Below, piece after piece: positions 1-7,988 of a DNA stretch of 14,053 bases. Made by a program: the position numbers and the translations under genes. The stretch is from Planctomycetota bacterium. Lineage in GTDB: Bacteria; Planctomycetota; Planctomycetia; Pirellulales; Lacipirellulaceae. The notes under the pieces were generated by a model. The model saw nothing but the letters and a program-made list of their open reading frames with translations. It did not search any database and was not told where the DNA came from. The number at the start of each line of letters is the position of its first letter. Position 1 is the first letter of the stretch. The stretch spans positions 1-14,053 of the forward strand of contig JAADIN010000020.1 in assembly GCA_013151315.1 (NCBI GenBank), in the 5' to 3' direction.

Positions 1-483
1 GCGCCGATTTCCACGAGAAAACTGGCGAAATTGGCGAATCTTGCCGATGGTACCGAAGCCCGTACCCTGCTTAGGCAACTGGGTCGGCGTTACCAGCAGC
101 GGTCCAGCGCGATGCAGGTGGTCGACGTGGCAGGCGGGGTGCAGTTGCTGACCCGCCCCCATTTGGCCCCTTGGATTCGGCGTTTGCACGGCGAGACCGA
201 GGAAATGACCCTTTCAGCCCCCGCCCTGGAAACCCTCTCGGTGGTGGCTTATCGGCAGCCTGTGGTTCGAGCCGAAGTCGAGGCAATCCGTAGCGTTCAA
301 TGCGGGGAAATTCTGAGAGTGTTGATGGAACGCGATTTATTGCGTATTGTCGGACGAGCGGACGAGCTAGGCCGGCCCTTCCTTTATGGGACGACCAAGA
401 ATTTTTTACAAGTTTTTGGCCTTCGCCGTCTGGAACAATTGCCACAAATCGATCAAATTCGTAACGTTGAGAGCGGTGATTAG
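1..483 (+). CDS. scpB: Segregation and condensation protein B (ScpB), C-terminal part; 5' end outside window
   Basis: ScpB is the winged-helix kleisin-associated subunit of the SMC-ScpAB condensin, which compacts and segregates the chromosome. The frame is open from base 1 and gives 160 residues. It starts inside the first winged-helix domain (STRKLAKLANL, then a DGTEARTLLRQL helix) and ends with the second. The ScpB core LSAPALETLSVVAYRQPV is at residues 71-88, and the RPFLYGTTKNFLQVFGL motif (residues 125-141) ends the family's conserved region. A TTG at base 31 could open a frame, but the homology continues to its left, so I take the gene as truncated by the window edge. The frame stays open after the TAG stop and leads into the acidic ORF at 541. 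The family call is firm; the true start cannot be seen. Confidence 0.93.
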   Translation, partial: APISTRKLAKLANLADGTEARTLLRQLGRRYQQRSSAMQVVDVAGGVQLLTRPHLAPWIRRLHGETEEMTLSAPALETLSVVAYRQPVVRAEVEAIRSVQCGEILRVLMERDLLRIVGRADELGRPFLYGTTKNFLQVFGLRRLEQLPQIDQIRNVESGD

Positions 484-540
484 CGTTACTTCGGGTTGGT
501 AAGGACTGAAGGTTTCCGAGAGTTGGTTAAGGAGCAAATC

Positions 541-1008
541 GTGCAGTTGATCGAGATTCACCCCCTGAGCAGTTTTGCCATGCAATCAAACGGTGCTGCG
601 CCAGTCGCCGAGATCGATGATCCTCGCGTAGACTGCCTCGAGCTCGATGGTTCGGAGATCGAGGAAGCCGACGAGAGCGACGAAGAAGTGGAGGACGAAG
701 AGGGCGACGACCAAGAGTATGAATATGAGTACGAAGACGAAGACGAAGACGAGGAAGACGAAGAGGTAGAAGAAGGCGACGACGAAGGCGAAGAAGACGA
801 ATGGGAAGAAGTCGAAGACGACTCCGATGTTGAGGAAGAGGGCGAGGAAGAAGGCGACGAAGAGAGCGATGACAAAGAGAGCGATGTCGAGGATGGAGAT
901 GACGAGTACGAGTATGAGTACGAATATGAATACGAGTACGAAGAGGAAGACGACGATGCCGCCGAAGATGAAGGCGACGAAGGGGATGAAGAAGACGATG
1001 AAAAATGA
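541..1008 (+). CDS. Hypothetical extremely acidic low-complexity protein downstream of scpB
   Basis: This is a 155-residue protein if read from the GTG at 541. That start has a strong AAGGAG six bases upstream (529-534); an in-frame TTG at 496 is a poorer choice. Residues 1-40 look ordinary (VQLIEIHPLSSFAMQ...). From about residue 40 nearly every residue is Asp or Glu, with Tyr-Glu runs (DNA 715-735 and 904-945) and a single EWEEVEDD patch. No fold, signal peptide or TM is visible and the product must be strongly anionic and disordered. It lies 57 bp after the scpB stop in the same reading frame, so it may be a detached C-terminal tail of ScpB or a separate co-transcribed partner. Possible roles such as contact with basic proteins are guesses. 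The low-complexity DNA produces long spurious ORFs on the other strand. Confidence 0.6.
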   Translation: MQLIEIHPLSSFAMQSNGAAPVAEIDDPRVDCLELDGSEIEEADESDEEVEDEEGDDQEYEYEYEDEDEDEEDEEVEEGDDEGEEDEWEEVEDDSDVEEEGEEEGDEESDDKESDVEDGDDEYEYEYEYEYEYEEEDDDAAEDEGDEGDEEDDEK

Positions 1009-1032
1009 GAGCATCGCGTTCCGTAGCGAGCC

Positions 1033-1048
1033 GGCTCGTCCCCGAGCC
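1033..1048. terminator. Possible bidirectional terminator hairpin between convergent genes
   Basis: GGCTCG-TCCC-CGAGCC forms a 6-bp GC-only stem with a 4-nt loop, in the 42-bp gap where the acidic ORF and hemA converge. A further CGAGCC copy at 1027-1032 could pair with the first arm instead. No T-run follows on either strand, so this is only a weak intrinsic terminator candidate. Confidence 0.3.
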
Positions 1049-1050
1049 CG

Positions 1051-2316
1051 TCAATCTTCCAAATGAAACAATCGTCGCAGTGCATCGAGCAGCCCGTGCG
1101 GCGTACCGTTTTGCGAGGCGTCGCGCAGCGATTCCATCGGAGGGTGCAGCATCTTGTTGACCAATCGATCGGCAAATTGCTCGATCTCCTGACGCTCGGG
1201 CTCGCCGAGGTGGGGCAACTTGCAGAAGAGCCGCTCTAGCTCTGCTTTCTTGGGTCGTTCTAATTCTTGCCGCAGGCCGGCAATGACGGGGGCCGTCGCC
1301 CGATGATGCACCTCGGCTGCAAAACGGGCCGTCTCCTGGGTCACGATTTTCTCGGCCCGAGGAAGCTCGGCCGCGCGGGCCGTTTGGTTGTTCTTGCACG
1401 CCTGAGCCAGATCGTCGAGCGAATAAAGATAAACGCCCAACGCCTCGCTCACCTCCGGCTCGAAGTCGCGAGGGACGGCCAAATCGAGAACCACGAGCGG
1501 TCGTTGATGGCGGTGCGGGGTTACGCGTTCGTCGAACGTAGTGGCCGTGACTACTGGCTCGGTCGCTGCCGTGGTGCTGATTGCCAGGTCGGCTTGGGCC
1601 AGCTGGTCCCAGAGTTCCGACCACTCGTGGTATTGGCCGGCCCAACGCTGGGCCAATTTCTGGCCTCGCTCGGCGTCTCGATTGATGACGTGAATCTGCG
1701 GCTCGCCGGCGTCTCGCAGGTAGCGGAGCGTCTCGTCGGCCATCTCTCCGGCACCAATCACGAGCACGTGCTTGTCGTTGAATGTCTCGAACACACAGCT
1801 CGCCAAATCGGCAATCGCGATGCTCGGGATGCTCACTCGATGTTTGTGCAGCGCCGTTTCGCTCGCAACGCGTCGAGCCGTTCGCAGGGCCGATTGAAAC
1901 AAATCGTGCAGTAGCGGCCCGGTCGTGCCCACTTCTTGCGCCGATTGATAAGCCTGTTTGACTTGGGCGAGAATCTGCGGCTCGCCAACGACCATGCTTT
2001 CGAGGCTCGCCGTGACGCGGTAGAGATGTCGCACTACCTCGGCGTCGGTCAGCGAGACAAGATGGCCTTCGACCTGCTTACTTGAAACCTGCCGGTGGTC
2101 GAGCAAGGCTTCGACCAAAACCTCGGGTTCAGTAGGGCCGACCGCATAGAGTTCCACGCGATTGCAGGTCGAGAGCAGTGCTAATTCGGCGTCGGGGAAT
2201 CGAGACTGCCAAGTGCCGAGGGCTTCGGCCGTTTGCTGGGCGTTGAAGGCGAGCAATTGGCGAACGTCGACGGCTGCATCTCTGTGGCTACAGCCGATCA
2301 TGCGGAGGTTTTTCAT
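1051..2316 (-). CDS. hemA: Glutamyl-tRNA reductase (HemA)
   Basis: HemA reduces glutamyl-tRNA(Glu) to glutamate-1-semialdehyde with NADPH, the first committed step of C5-pathway tetrapyrrole (heme) synthesis in the cytosol. The 421-residue product has the usual family length. It has the N-terminal catalytic domain with GCSH (8-11) and the STCNRVELY signature carrying nucleophile Cys51, the GEPQIL motif (111-116), an NADPH-binding Rossmann domain with GAGEMA (188-193), and a C-terminal helical dimerization domain ending in LRRLFHL. The ATG at 2316 is preceded by GGAGGT at good spacing. Its start lies inside the end of the upstream CcsA/HemX-like gene (29-bp overlap), which suggests translational coupling. 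It is the last gene of the leftward run. No later heme gene is visible in the window. Confidence 0.96.
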   Translation of the reverse strand: MKNLRMIGCSHRDAAVDVRQLLAFNAQQTAEALGTWQSRFPDAELALLSTCNRVELYAVGPTEPEVLVEALLDHRQVSSKQVEGHLVSLTDAEVVRHLYRVTASLESMVVGEPQILAQVKQAYQSAQEVGTTGPLLHDLFQSALRTARRVASETALHKHRVSIPSIAIADLASCVFETFNDKHVLVIGAGEMADETLRYLRDAGEPQIHVINRDAERGQKLAQRWAGQYHEWSELWDQLAQADLAISTTAATEPVVTATTFDERVTPHRHQRPLVVLDLAVPRDFEPEVSEALGVYLYSLDDLAQACKNNQTARAAELPRAEKIVTQETARFAAEVHHRATAPVIAGLRQELERPKKAELERLFCKLPHLGEPERQEIEQFADRLVNKMLHPPMESLRDASQNGTPHGLLDALRRLFHLED

Positions 2317-3184
2317 TGCGGACCTCCACCGTGGGCGGGGACGCCACGGCTCGCTTGTCTGTTTTTTGATGCAACGAATCTCGTAGCGTGACTGCGGCGA
2401 GTACGAGCATCAGAAAAATGAACGCGGCGACAGTCAGGTAGGCGACCTTGCGTCCCTGTCGGGCGGCCGGGTAGACCAAGCGAAAGACCTCAGCGACGAC
2501 CAGCCAAAGCAGCATCGCTGCGAGCGACATCACGACGGGGTCGGTCCAGGGGACGAAGTTCTGGTCGCCTTCCGTAGCCAGCCGACTAAGGATTCCAGTA
2601 AAAAAGCCGCCGCCAACTAGCAGGGTCGCAGCTCCCAGCGACCGGCTGTTGGCCCGCTCGAGCCATTCCAAACTGGGCAATTGAAACCGACTGTCGGTGA
2701 GCAGTTTTCGTTTGAGCCGATAGCTTTGGATGAGATACATTAGCCCCGCCAAAAATCCGAGCAGCACGACCACGGTGCCGAGCATGAGAAACACGCCGTG
2801 GACTTGTCCCCAAATTCGCGGGGCTTGAAAGGTGGCTAGCGGTTCGGTCGTCGTTAGCAGCGAGGCTCCGACGAGTCCCAGCACGGTCGGCAGCAGGAAG
2901 AGCCCCATCGACGAGCGGGGGTAGTAGAATTTCAGCGAAAAATAGACGATCGCCACCGCCCAAGCGGCCAAGAGGTACCAATCTTGTTGGCTGGCCAACG
3001 GAGCAGCAGGCGTCTCCGCAACGCGATACGCTAGATACCAAGTATGCGCAACGAGCCCCGCGAACGCGGCAAAGAGCAGCGCCGGCCGTCGCAACCGAAA
3101 CGGAGCCCAGAGTCCCGACAGCTCGAGCGCCAGCGCGATCGCGTAGCTGGCGGAGAAGCAGAATATGTTGATGCCGGTGTCCAT
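2288..3184 (-). CDS. CcsA/HemX-like cytochrome c assembly family membrane protein
   Basis: This is a 298-residue integral membrane protein with about eight hydrophobic segments (roughly residues 5-22, 34-53, 68-86, 92-111, 128-152, 184-204, 217-237, 247-266). Its pattern fits the cytochrome c assembly (CcsA/CcmC/HemX) superfamily. Candidate heme-ligand histidines are His47 (VAHTWYLAYR) and His129 (QVHGVFLML), the latter in the typical segment ending in YLIQSYRLKRK. I do not see the tryptophan-rich WWD motif of true CcsA/CcmC heme handlers. With hemA directly downstream, this makes a HemX-like role (affecting glutamyl-tRNA reductase level, as known in Bacillus) at least as likely as cytochrome c maturation. 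The start is the ATG 2 bp after the sigma-54 regulator's stop. The family is confident, the precise role is not. Confidence 0.85.
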   Translation of the reverse strand: MDTGINIFCFSASYAIALALELSGLWAPFRLRRPALLFAAFAGLVAHTWYLAYRVAETPAAPLASQQDWYLLAAWAVAIVYFSLKFYYPRSSMGLFLLPTVLGLVGASLLTTTEPLATFQAPRIWGQVHGVFLMLGTVVVLLGFLAGLMYLIQSYRLKRKLLTDSRFQLPSLEWLERANSRSLGAATLLVGGGFFTGILSRLATEGDQNFVPWTDPVVMSLAAMLLWLVVAEVFRLVYPAARQGRKVAYLTVAAFIFLMLVLAAVTLRDSLHQKTDKRAVASPPTVEVRNEKPPHDRL

Positions 3185-3186
3185 GA

Positions 3187-4263
3187 TCAGTTGTTTCCCG
3201 AGTCCCCACCGAGCCCAAACTCCTTGATTTTCTTATGCAGCGTGTTGCGGTTGATGCCCAGTCGTGCTGCCGCTTTGATTTGCACATGGTCGCAGTCGGC
3301 CAGCACTTGAGCAATCACCTCGCGCTCCACGCGATCAACAATTCGGCCATGCAGGTCGGTGTCTTGGTCGTTCATGCCATTGAGGCCCGTGTAAACAAGT
3401 TCTTCGGTGAGTGACTCGAAATCCATCGCTCGTGTGCCCAACGTGCGGGGCTGGCGACCGGTGGTGACCACCGACGGCAGGAGCGAGCAATTCAGCTCGT
3501 CGCCGTGGGCCATGACGACGGCCCGTTCGACGTAGTTTTGCAGCTCGCGAACATTGCCCGGCCAGCGGTAGTTTTGCAAGGCCTCCATTGCGGCAGGTTC
3601 GATGTGTGCCACGTATCGGTCGTTCTGTTCATTGTAAACATTCAAAAAGTGGGTCACCAGCAGGGGGATGTCCTCGGCCCGCTCGCGCAGCGGAGGAAGG
3701 CAAATGGGCACCACATTCAGCCGATAATAAAGGTCTTCTCGAAAGGTCCCTTCCTCGGCCAGCTCCAACAAATCGCGATTGCTCGCGGCAATGATTCGGG
3801 TATCGACTTGCACGGTGCGCGTGTCGCCGACCCGCTCGAATTCCCGCTCTTGTAGCACTCGCAGCAGTTTGACTTGGAGGTGCAGCGTAGTCGAGTTGAT
3901 TTCGTCAAGGAAAATCGTGCCCTTGTGAGCCGCTTCAAAACGGCCCGTGCGATTTTCGATGGCCCCAGTAAACGCCCCGCGAATGTGGCCGAACAATTCG
4001 CTTTCGAGCAAGCTCTCGCTCAGCGCGCCGCAATTCACACGCACAAACGGCCGTTCACGGCGAGCACTTAGTTGGTGAATTGCCTTGGCGATCAACTCCT
4101 TGCCCGTGCCGGTCTCGCCTAGAAGTAGGACCGAGGCACCCGATCGGGCCACTTGACGCGTGTCGCGATACACGGCGGCCATCGCAGCGCTCGTGCCAAC
4201 AATACCCTGCAGCGGCACGGTAGCCGGTGGGTTCGCATCGGAGGTGGTTGGATTTCTCGCCAT
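3187..4263 (-). CDS. Sigma-54-dependent AAA+ activator with Fis-type HTH, no receiver domain
   Basis: This 358-residue enhancer-binding protein should drive open-complex formation by sigma-54 RNA polymerase. It shows Walker A GETGTGKE (49-56), the sigma-54-contacting GAFTGA loop (96-101), Walker B GTIFLDE (115-121), the conserved LPPLRERAEDIPLL (189-202) and WPGNVRELQN (234-243), and a C-terminal Fis-like helix-turn-helix (about 325-350, AAARLGINRNTLHKKI). The N-terminus is only about 20 residues before the AAA+ domain, so there is no receiver, GAF or PAS input domain. Activity would have to be controlled by a partner protein or by expression. I chose the ATG at 4263; a TTG at 4275 directly after the previous stop is in frame, and neither has a clear ribosome site. 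Target promoters are unknown. The preceding gene encodes a receiver-like domain, but that protein appears to be exported. Confidence 0.92.
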   Translation of the reverse strand: MARNPTTSDANPPATVPLQGIVGTSAAMAAVYRDTRQVARSGASVLLLGETGTGKELIAKAIHQLSARRERPFVRVNCGALSESLLESELFGHIRGAFTGAIENRTGRFEAAHKGTIFLDEINSTTLHLQVKLLRVLQEREFERVGDTRTVQVDTRIIAASNRDLLELAEEGTFREDLYYRLNVVPICLPPLRERAEDIPLLVTHFLNVYNEQNDRYVAHIEPAAMEALQNYRWPGNVRELQNYVERAVVMAHGDELNCSLLPSVVTTGRQPRTLGTRAMDFESLTEELVYTGLNGMNDQDTDLHGRIVDRVEREVIAQVLADCDHVQIKAAARLGINRNTLHKKIKEFGLGGDSGNN

Positions 4264-4275
4264 AGCTGCAAGCAA

Positions 4276-6468
4276 TCAGGGGTTAAGCCCTGGGGTTGCA
4301 ATCCCAGGGCTTGGCGCAGGTGGTGTCTTTTTCTCCAAAGCATCGAGCACCTGCCCGAGCACTTGTTGCGTTGCTTCGTCCGCCGTTCCGCTGGCGTTGT
4401 ACCGGTCGTACTGGCGGTGAATCTGGGCGGTGGTCAGTTGGCGACCAACACGCTGAACGCTCGTTGCAAACGCGCCTGCCGCATTGCGCCGTAGTTCGAT
4501 CGGCTGGGAATTCTGACTTGCCAAGTTGAGCAACGTCTGCTGGCTTTCCGCGGTGCCCACGACCGCGAGTGCCCGCAACGTGGGTTCGAACAACTCGGGC
4601 ACGTAGACCGTCTCTTGCAGTACGGCCGCGCCACGGTGCAGCTCGTCGTAGGGATGGCCATTTTCTAGCAATTGGCCGATCCAGGTTAGCGCTTGCACGG
4701 CTTGTTCGGCGCGGTGTTCGAGCGACTCTTGCGACCGGTCAAATTCCTTCAAGCGGCCGACGAGGCTTTTCATGGCTTCTGCGCTGTGAGGCCGAGGCAC
4801 GGCAATCAGCCAGTCATCCTCGGCCGCGATGCGTCGCGAACGATCGAGGTGGTGCGAACTGCTAAGCACGGCGATCGGAATTCGGCCGGTGCGGGGATGC
4901 GATCGAAGTTGAAACACGACCTCGCGAAGCAGTGGGCGGCCGATATCGCTGTCGATCAGAATGAAAGACAGTCGGGGCGACGCGATCGCGAGGGCAATCG
5001 CTTGGCTCCCCGAAGTTGTCGGCGTGGCATCAAAACCTATTTCTCGCAGGTGGGCAGCCCAATGGCTTCCGCGAATTGCAACCGACGAGGCCGCGACCGC
5101 ATGAGGCGCACCCGTCCCGGCGGCGAATTCCCACAGTGCCTTGGGCACATGGCTCGCCCCCGCGAAAGTCTTCTGCGGCGAGAGTTTCATAATTGCTTCC
5201 AGCGCTGCATAGCGAAGTTCGCGATCGGCCTGTCCCACGGCGGCTGCCAGTGGAGAAGGCCGACTGCGGGTGGAGACCAAAGCGGCAGCGTCCCCTCGGG
5301 AACCGAGAATTTGGGCACAGAAAATCGCGGCTCGACTTTGGTTGTGATCGAGTGCGACGGTAAGAGTCGCGGAGATTTCCTGGGTCGAGTATTCCTCCTC
5401 CATTTGGGAACTCGTTGCTTTGCTAAGAATCTCTCGGGTTTCGAAGTGATAAATAAGGGCCAGTTGTCTTTCGCGCGGAGTCGGCTCTCCACAAGAGACG
5501 AGCATGCGAGCAAAACGTTCGGCTGCGAGAGTGCTGAACATCGTCGGGTCGTATTCACTCGACTCGAATTTCCCCGACTCTTGAAGCCAAGACCACCAAG
5601 TTACTTTGCCGGAACCCCCGGTCGGCCACTCGGCCTTGATGTTTTGAATCGCAGCTCCCGCCTCGATTTTTTCAATCTCTTCCATCAGCAAGGTTCGGGT
5701 TTCTCTTGCGGTCGGAATGGGGAGATCTAATTTTGACAAAGCAGCCACTGCCGCGGAGATCGCCGCCGGATCGGCTTCGTCGCCCGAGACCATCGCCGCC
5801 AGCCAGGGGGTCGCTTCCCGCACGTCCAAGTAGCCGGCCAGCTCGGCCGCATCGCGACGAAAATGGCCACGACCGTCGGCCAGCGCCGCCAGCAGCAGGG
5901 GATTGATCTCAGGATGCAGGCTCGTGAGCCCAAACATCAAGTTGGCCCTTTTCAATTCTTCTTCGGTTTGTGCCAAAGCTTCGAGGCACGCCGCGGCTCC
6001 GACGGTGCCTAGGGCCGAGAGATCGACCCGGGCCGCTCGACGAACCGCAGCCGTGGGGTCATTCAGATCGGCGATCAATTTTGCGAGCCGCTGGGGATCA
6101 TGAGCCTGAGCCGCAGCAGCGTTTAGGCAGCGGTCAACAAAATTGCGCGCTCCGGCGAACGCCGCCTCCCGGCGAGCCAGCTTCATCAGTCGAGCGGTGC
6201 CAAGTTCGGCGGCCAACTCGGCACAAACGGCGTCCTCAAAGTCGGCCTGCCCGAGCGACTTCCAAAGCACGACGGCAACGTCTTCTTCACCCAGGTCGAT
6301 TAGGGTGAGGAGAGCCAGCACTTGTTCGATGGGTGTCTCGCGAGACGAATCCAAAATCGCCGTTACGGCCGGGCTCTCGATTTGCGCCGTTGCCCCAGGG
6401 CCGATGAGCAACACCAAACCGATTGCCGTTAGCGCTGTCCGCAAGGATGCATTTCTTCTGAAAACCAT
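4276..6468 (-). CDS. Signal-peptide HEAT-repeat-like protein with embedded degenerate receiver-like domain
   Basis: The 730-residue product starts at the ATG at 6468, which has GGAGAGG upstream. A longer frame back to 6621 would overlap argH and put 51 non-signal residues before an obvious signal sequence (residues 1-29, ASLRTALTAIGLVLLIGPGATAQ). Residues about 35-250 and 580-710 are alpha-helical, Ala/Leu-rich repeats of HEAT type (for example LIADLNDPTAAVRRAARVDL at 131-150). Residues about 455-575 look like a CheY-type receiver: a LSFILIDSDIGRPLL strand-turn with Asp506 in the phospho-acceptor place, an LRSHPRTGRIPIAVLSS segment, and LIAVPRPHSAEAM where the usual lysine-proline is Arg-Pro. 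The acidic pair of the receiver's first strand is absent. It is probably a non-phosphorylated protein-binding scaffold in the periplasm or cell envelope. Function unknown. It lies between argH (55 bp) and the sigma-54 activator (12 bp). Confidence 0.8.
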   Translation of the reverse strand: MVFRRNASLRTALTAIGLVLLIGPGATAQIESPAVTAILDSSRETPIEQVLALLTLIDLGEEDVAVVLWKSLGQADFEDAVCAELAAELGTARLMKLARREAAFAGARNFVDRCLNAAAAQAHDPQRLAKLIADLNDPTAAVRRAARVDLSALGTVGAAACLEALAQTEEELKRANLMFGLTSLHPEINPLLLAALADGRGHFRRDAAELAGYLDVREATPWLAAMVSGDEADPAAISAAVAALSKLDLPIPTARETRTLLMEEIEKIEAGAAIQNIKAEWPTGGSGKVTWWSWLQESGKFESSEYDPTMFSTLAAERFARMLVSCGEPTPRERQLALIYHFETREILSKATSSQMEEEYSTQEISATLTVALDHNQSRAAIFCAQILGSRGDAAALVSTRSRPSPLAAAVGQADRELRYAALEAIMKLSPQKTFAGASHVPKALWEFAAGTGAPHAVAASSVAIRGSHWAAHLREIGFDATPTTSGSQAIALAIASPRLSFILIDSDIGRPLLREVVFQLRSHPRTGRIPIAVLSSSHHLDRSRRIAAEDDWLIAVPRPHSAEAMKSLVGRLKEFDRSQESLEHRAEQAVQALTWIGQLLENGHPYDELHRGAAVLQETVYVPELFEPTLRALAVVGTAESQQTLLNLASQNSQPIELRRNAAGAFATSVQRVGRQLTTAQIHRQYDRYNASGTADEATQQVLGQVLDALEKKTPPAPSPGIATPGLNP

Positions 6469-6523
6469 ACCCACTGCCTCTCCAGAAAACTGCGGGCGAG
6501 GACGCCGCAGCTCGCTAAAAACC

Positions 6524-7912
6524 TCAAGTCCCCAATCGCTTCCGCCATATTTCAACCTGTTTTGCCACTTCTTTCGGAGCCGTCGAGCCGTAGCTTGAAA
6601 ACGCCTCGATCGCCCGTTCAACGCCCAAAATGTCGAACACTTTTTCGTCGAGCGACTTGTGGGCTGCTTGAAACTCGGCCAGCGGAAGCTCGCTGAGCGG
6701 AACGCCCGCTTTCATCGCTACCGCGACCAAGTTGCCGATAATGCCGTGGGCAGTCCGCTGCGGAATGCCCAGGCCGATGAGATATTCCATCAGCGTCGTC
6801 GCATCGAGATAGCCCCGGTCGAGCTGCTGGGCAATCGCTTCGCGATTGAGCTCCGCACCCGCGACTACGGCTGTCGCGAGCTCGACGCACGCCTCGACCG
6901 TCTCGGCCGAGTCGAATACTCGTTCTTTGTCTTCTTGCAGGTCGCGGTTGTAAGCCAACGGCAAACCCTTCACCAGCACCAGCAGGCTTTGCAGATTGCC
7001 GACCACACGGGCCGTCTTGCCGCGGGTGAGTTCGAGCACGTCGGGGTTAATCTTCTGCGGCATGATCGACGAGCCGGTGCAGTAGGCCTGCGGCAGCTTT
7101 AAGAATGAAAACTCGAAAGTCGACCACAATATCCATTCTTCAGCCCACGTGCTCAGATGCTCGGCGATGAGCGTCAGCACAAAGCAATACTCAATCGCAA
7201 AGTCGCGGTCGCTCGACGAATCGAGGCTGTTGGCGAGGACGCCCTCGAAGCCCAGCTCGTCGGCAACCATCTGCCGGTCGATCGCAATTGTTGTTCCCGC
7301 GAGCGCCGCGGTGCCTAGTGGCAACTGATTCACTCGGGCTCGGCAATCGCGAAGCCGCAAGCGATCGCGCTCCAGCTTTTCGCAGTAGGCGAGCCAGTAG
7401 TGATTGGCCAGCACCGGCTGCGCGCGTTGCAGATGGGTGTAGCCCGGCAGAATGACGCCCTCGTCTCGCTCGCAGCGACTTACAAATGCCCGTTGCAGGT
7501 TGACCAGCAGATCGTCGAGCCGATCAATCGCGTCGCGAATCCAAAGTCGAAAATCGGTGGAGACCTGATCGTTTCGGCTTCGGCCCGTGTGCAGCTTGCG
7601 GCCGACATCGCCGATCTGCTCGATGAGCGCCCGCTCGATGTTCATGTGGATGTCTTCCAGCTCGGGGCGGAAGACGAACGACCCCTCGGCAATTTGTTTG
7701 CCGATTTGTGCGAGCCCTTTGGCAATCTGATCAGACTCGTCTTCGGTGAGTACGCCGGTCTTTGCCAGCATATGGGCATGGGCGACCGAGCCGAGAATGT
7801 CGTGGGCGTAGAGCCGATGGTCGTAGCTCACGCTCTCGGTGAATTTTTCGACGCGCGGATCGGTAGCCCCTTCAAAGACGCCGGCCCAGGGTTTTCCTTG
7901 AGATTCAGACAC
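6524..7912 (-). CDS. argH: Argininosuccinate lyase (ArgH)
   Basis: ArgH cleaves argininosuccinate to arginine and fumarate, the last step of arginine synthesis, as a cytosolic homotetramer. The 462-residue length is standard. The HTGRSRNDQ motif is at 108-116, the catalytic histidine in GYTHLQRAQP is His160, and the fumarase/aspartase-superfamily signature GSSIMPQKINPD is at 280-291 with the catalytic Ser on the mobile loop. The start is a GTG at 7912 giving MSESQGKPWAGVFEGATDPRV; no clear Shine-Dalgarno is present. It is the first gene of the leftward run and has a long upstream non-coding region, so its promoter should drive at least the next gene. Confidence 0.97.
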   Translation of the reverse strand: MSESQGKPWAGVFEGATDPRVEKFTESVSYDHRLYAHDILGSVAHAHMLAKTGVLTEDESDQIAKGLAQIGKQIAEGSFVFRPELEDIHMNIERALIEQIGDVGRKLHTGRSRNDQVSTDFRLWIRDAIDRLDDLLVNLQRAFVSRCERDEGVILPGYTHLQRAQPVLANHYWLAYCEKLERDRLRLRDCRARVNQLPLGTAALAGTTIAIDRQMVADELGFEGVLANSLDSSSDRDFAIEYCFVLTLIAEHLSTWAEEWILWSTFEFSFLKLPQAYCTGSSIMPQKINPDVLELTRGKTARVVGNLQSLLVLVKGLPLAYNRDLQEDKERVFDSAETVEACVELATAVVAGAELNREAIAQQLDRGYLDATTLMEYLIGLGIPQRTAHGIIGNLVAVAMKAGVPLSELPLAEFQAAHKSLDEKVFDILGVERAIEAFSSYGSTAPKEVAKQVEIWRKRLGT

Positions 7913-7956
7913 AACAAGTCACAGACATTGGCACAACAGAAAAATCCATAAACACC

Positions 7957-7988
7957 TATACAGTAAGTGGTTTAGGTCGCCAAGTCAA
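7957..7988 (-). promoter_or_regulatory. Weak candidate promoter for argH run
   Basis: On the minus strand TTGACT (7983-7988) is followed by TGTATA (7957-7962) 20 bp later, or by TACTGT at 17 bp. The -35 match is good but both -10 choices match only half of the sigma-70 consensus. It lies 45-75 bp before the argH GTG. Confidence 0.25.

Noticed and set aside
558..1175. Long minus-strand ORFs opposite the acidic gene, including a serine/tyrosine-rich one of about 205 residues
   Set aside because: They are the complement of GAN-repeat codons, overlap hemA's 3' end, and have no family features.
4693..5730. A 345-residue plus-strand ORF opposite the HEAT gene
   Set aside because: It lies within the antisense of a gene with coherent signal peptide and repeats, is rich in Arg/Gly/Cys, and has no recognisable domain.
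6496..6515. GCGAG...CTCGC hairpin between argH and the HEAT gene as a terminator
   Set aside because: It has only a 5-bp stem with a 10-nt loop, and no T-run in the direction of transcription.
6469..6621. 51-residue N-terminal extension of the HEAT-repeat protein
   Set aside because: It overlaps argH and precedes a clear signal peptide whose ATG at 6468 has its own ribosome site.
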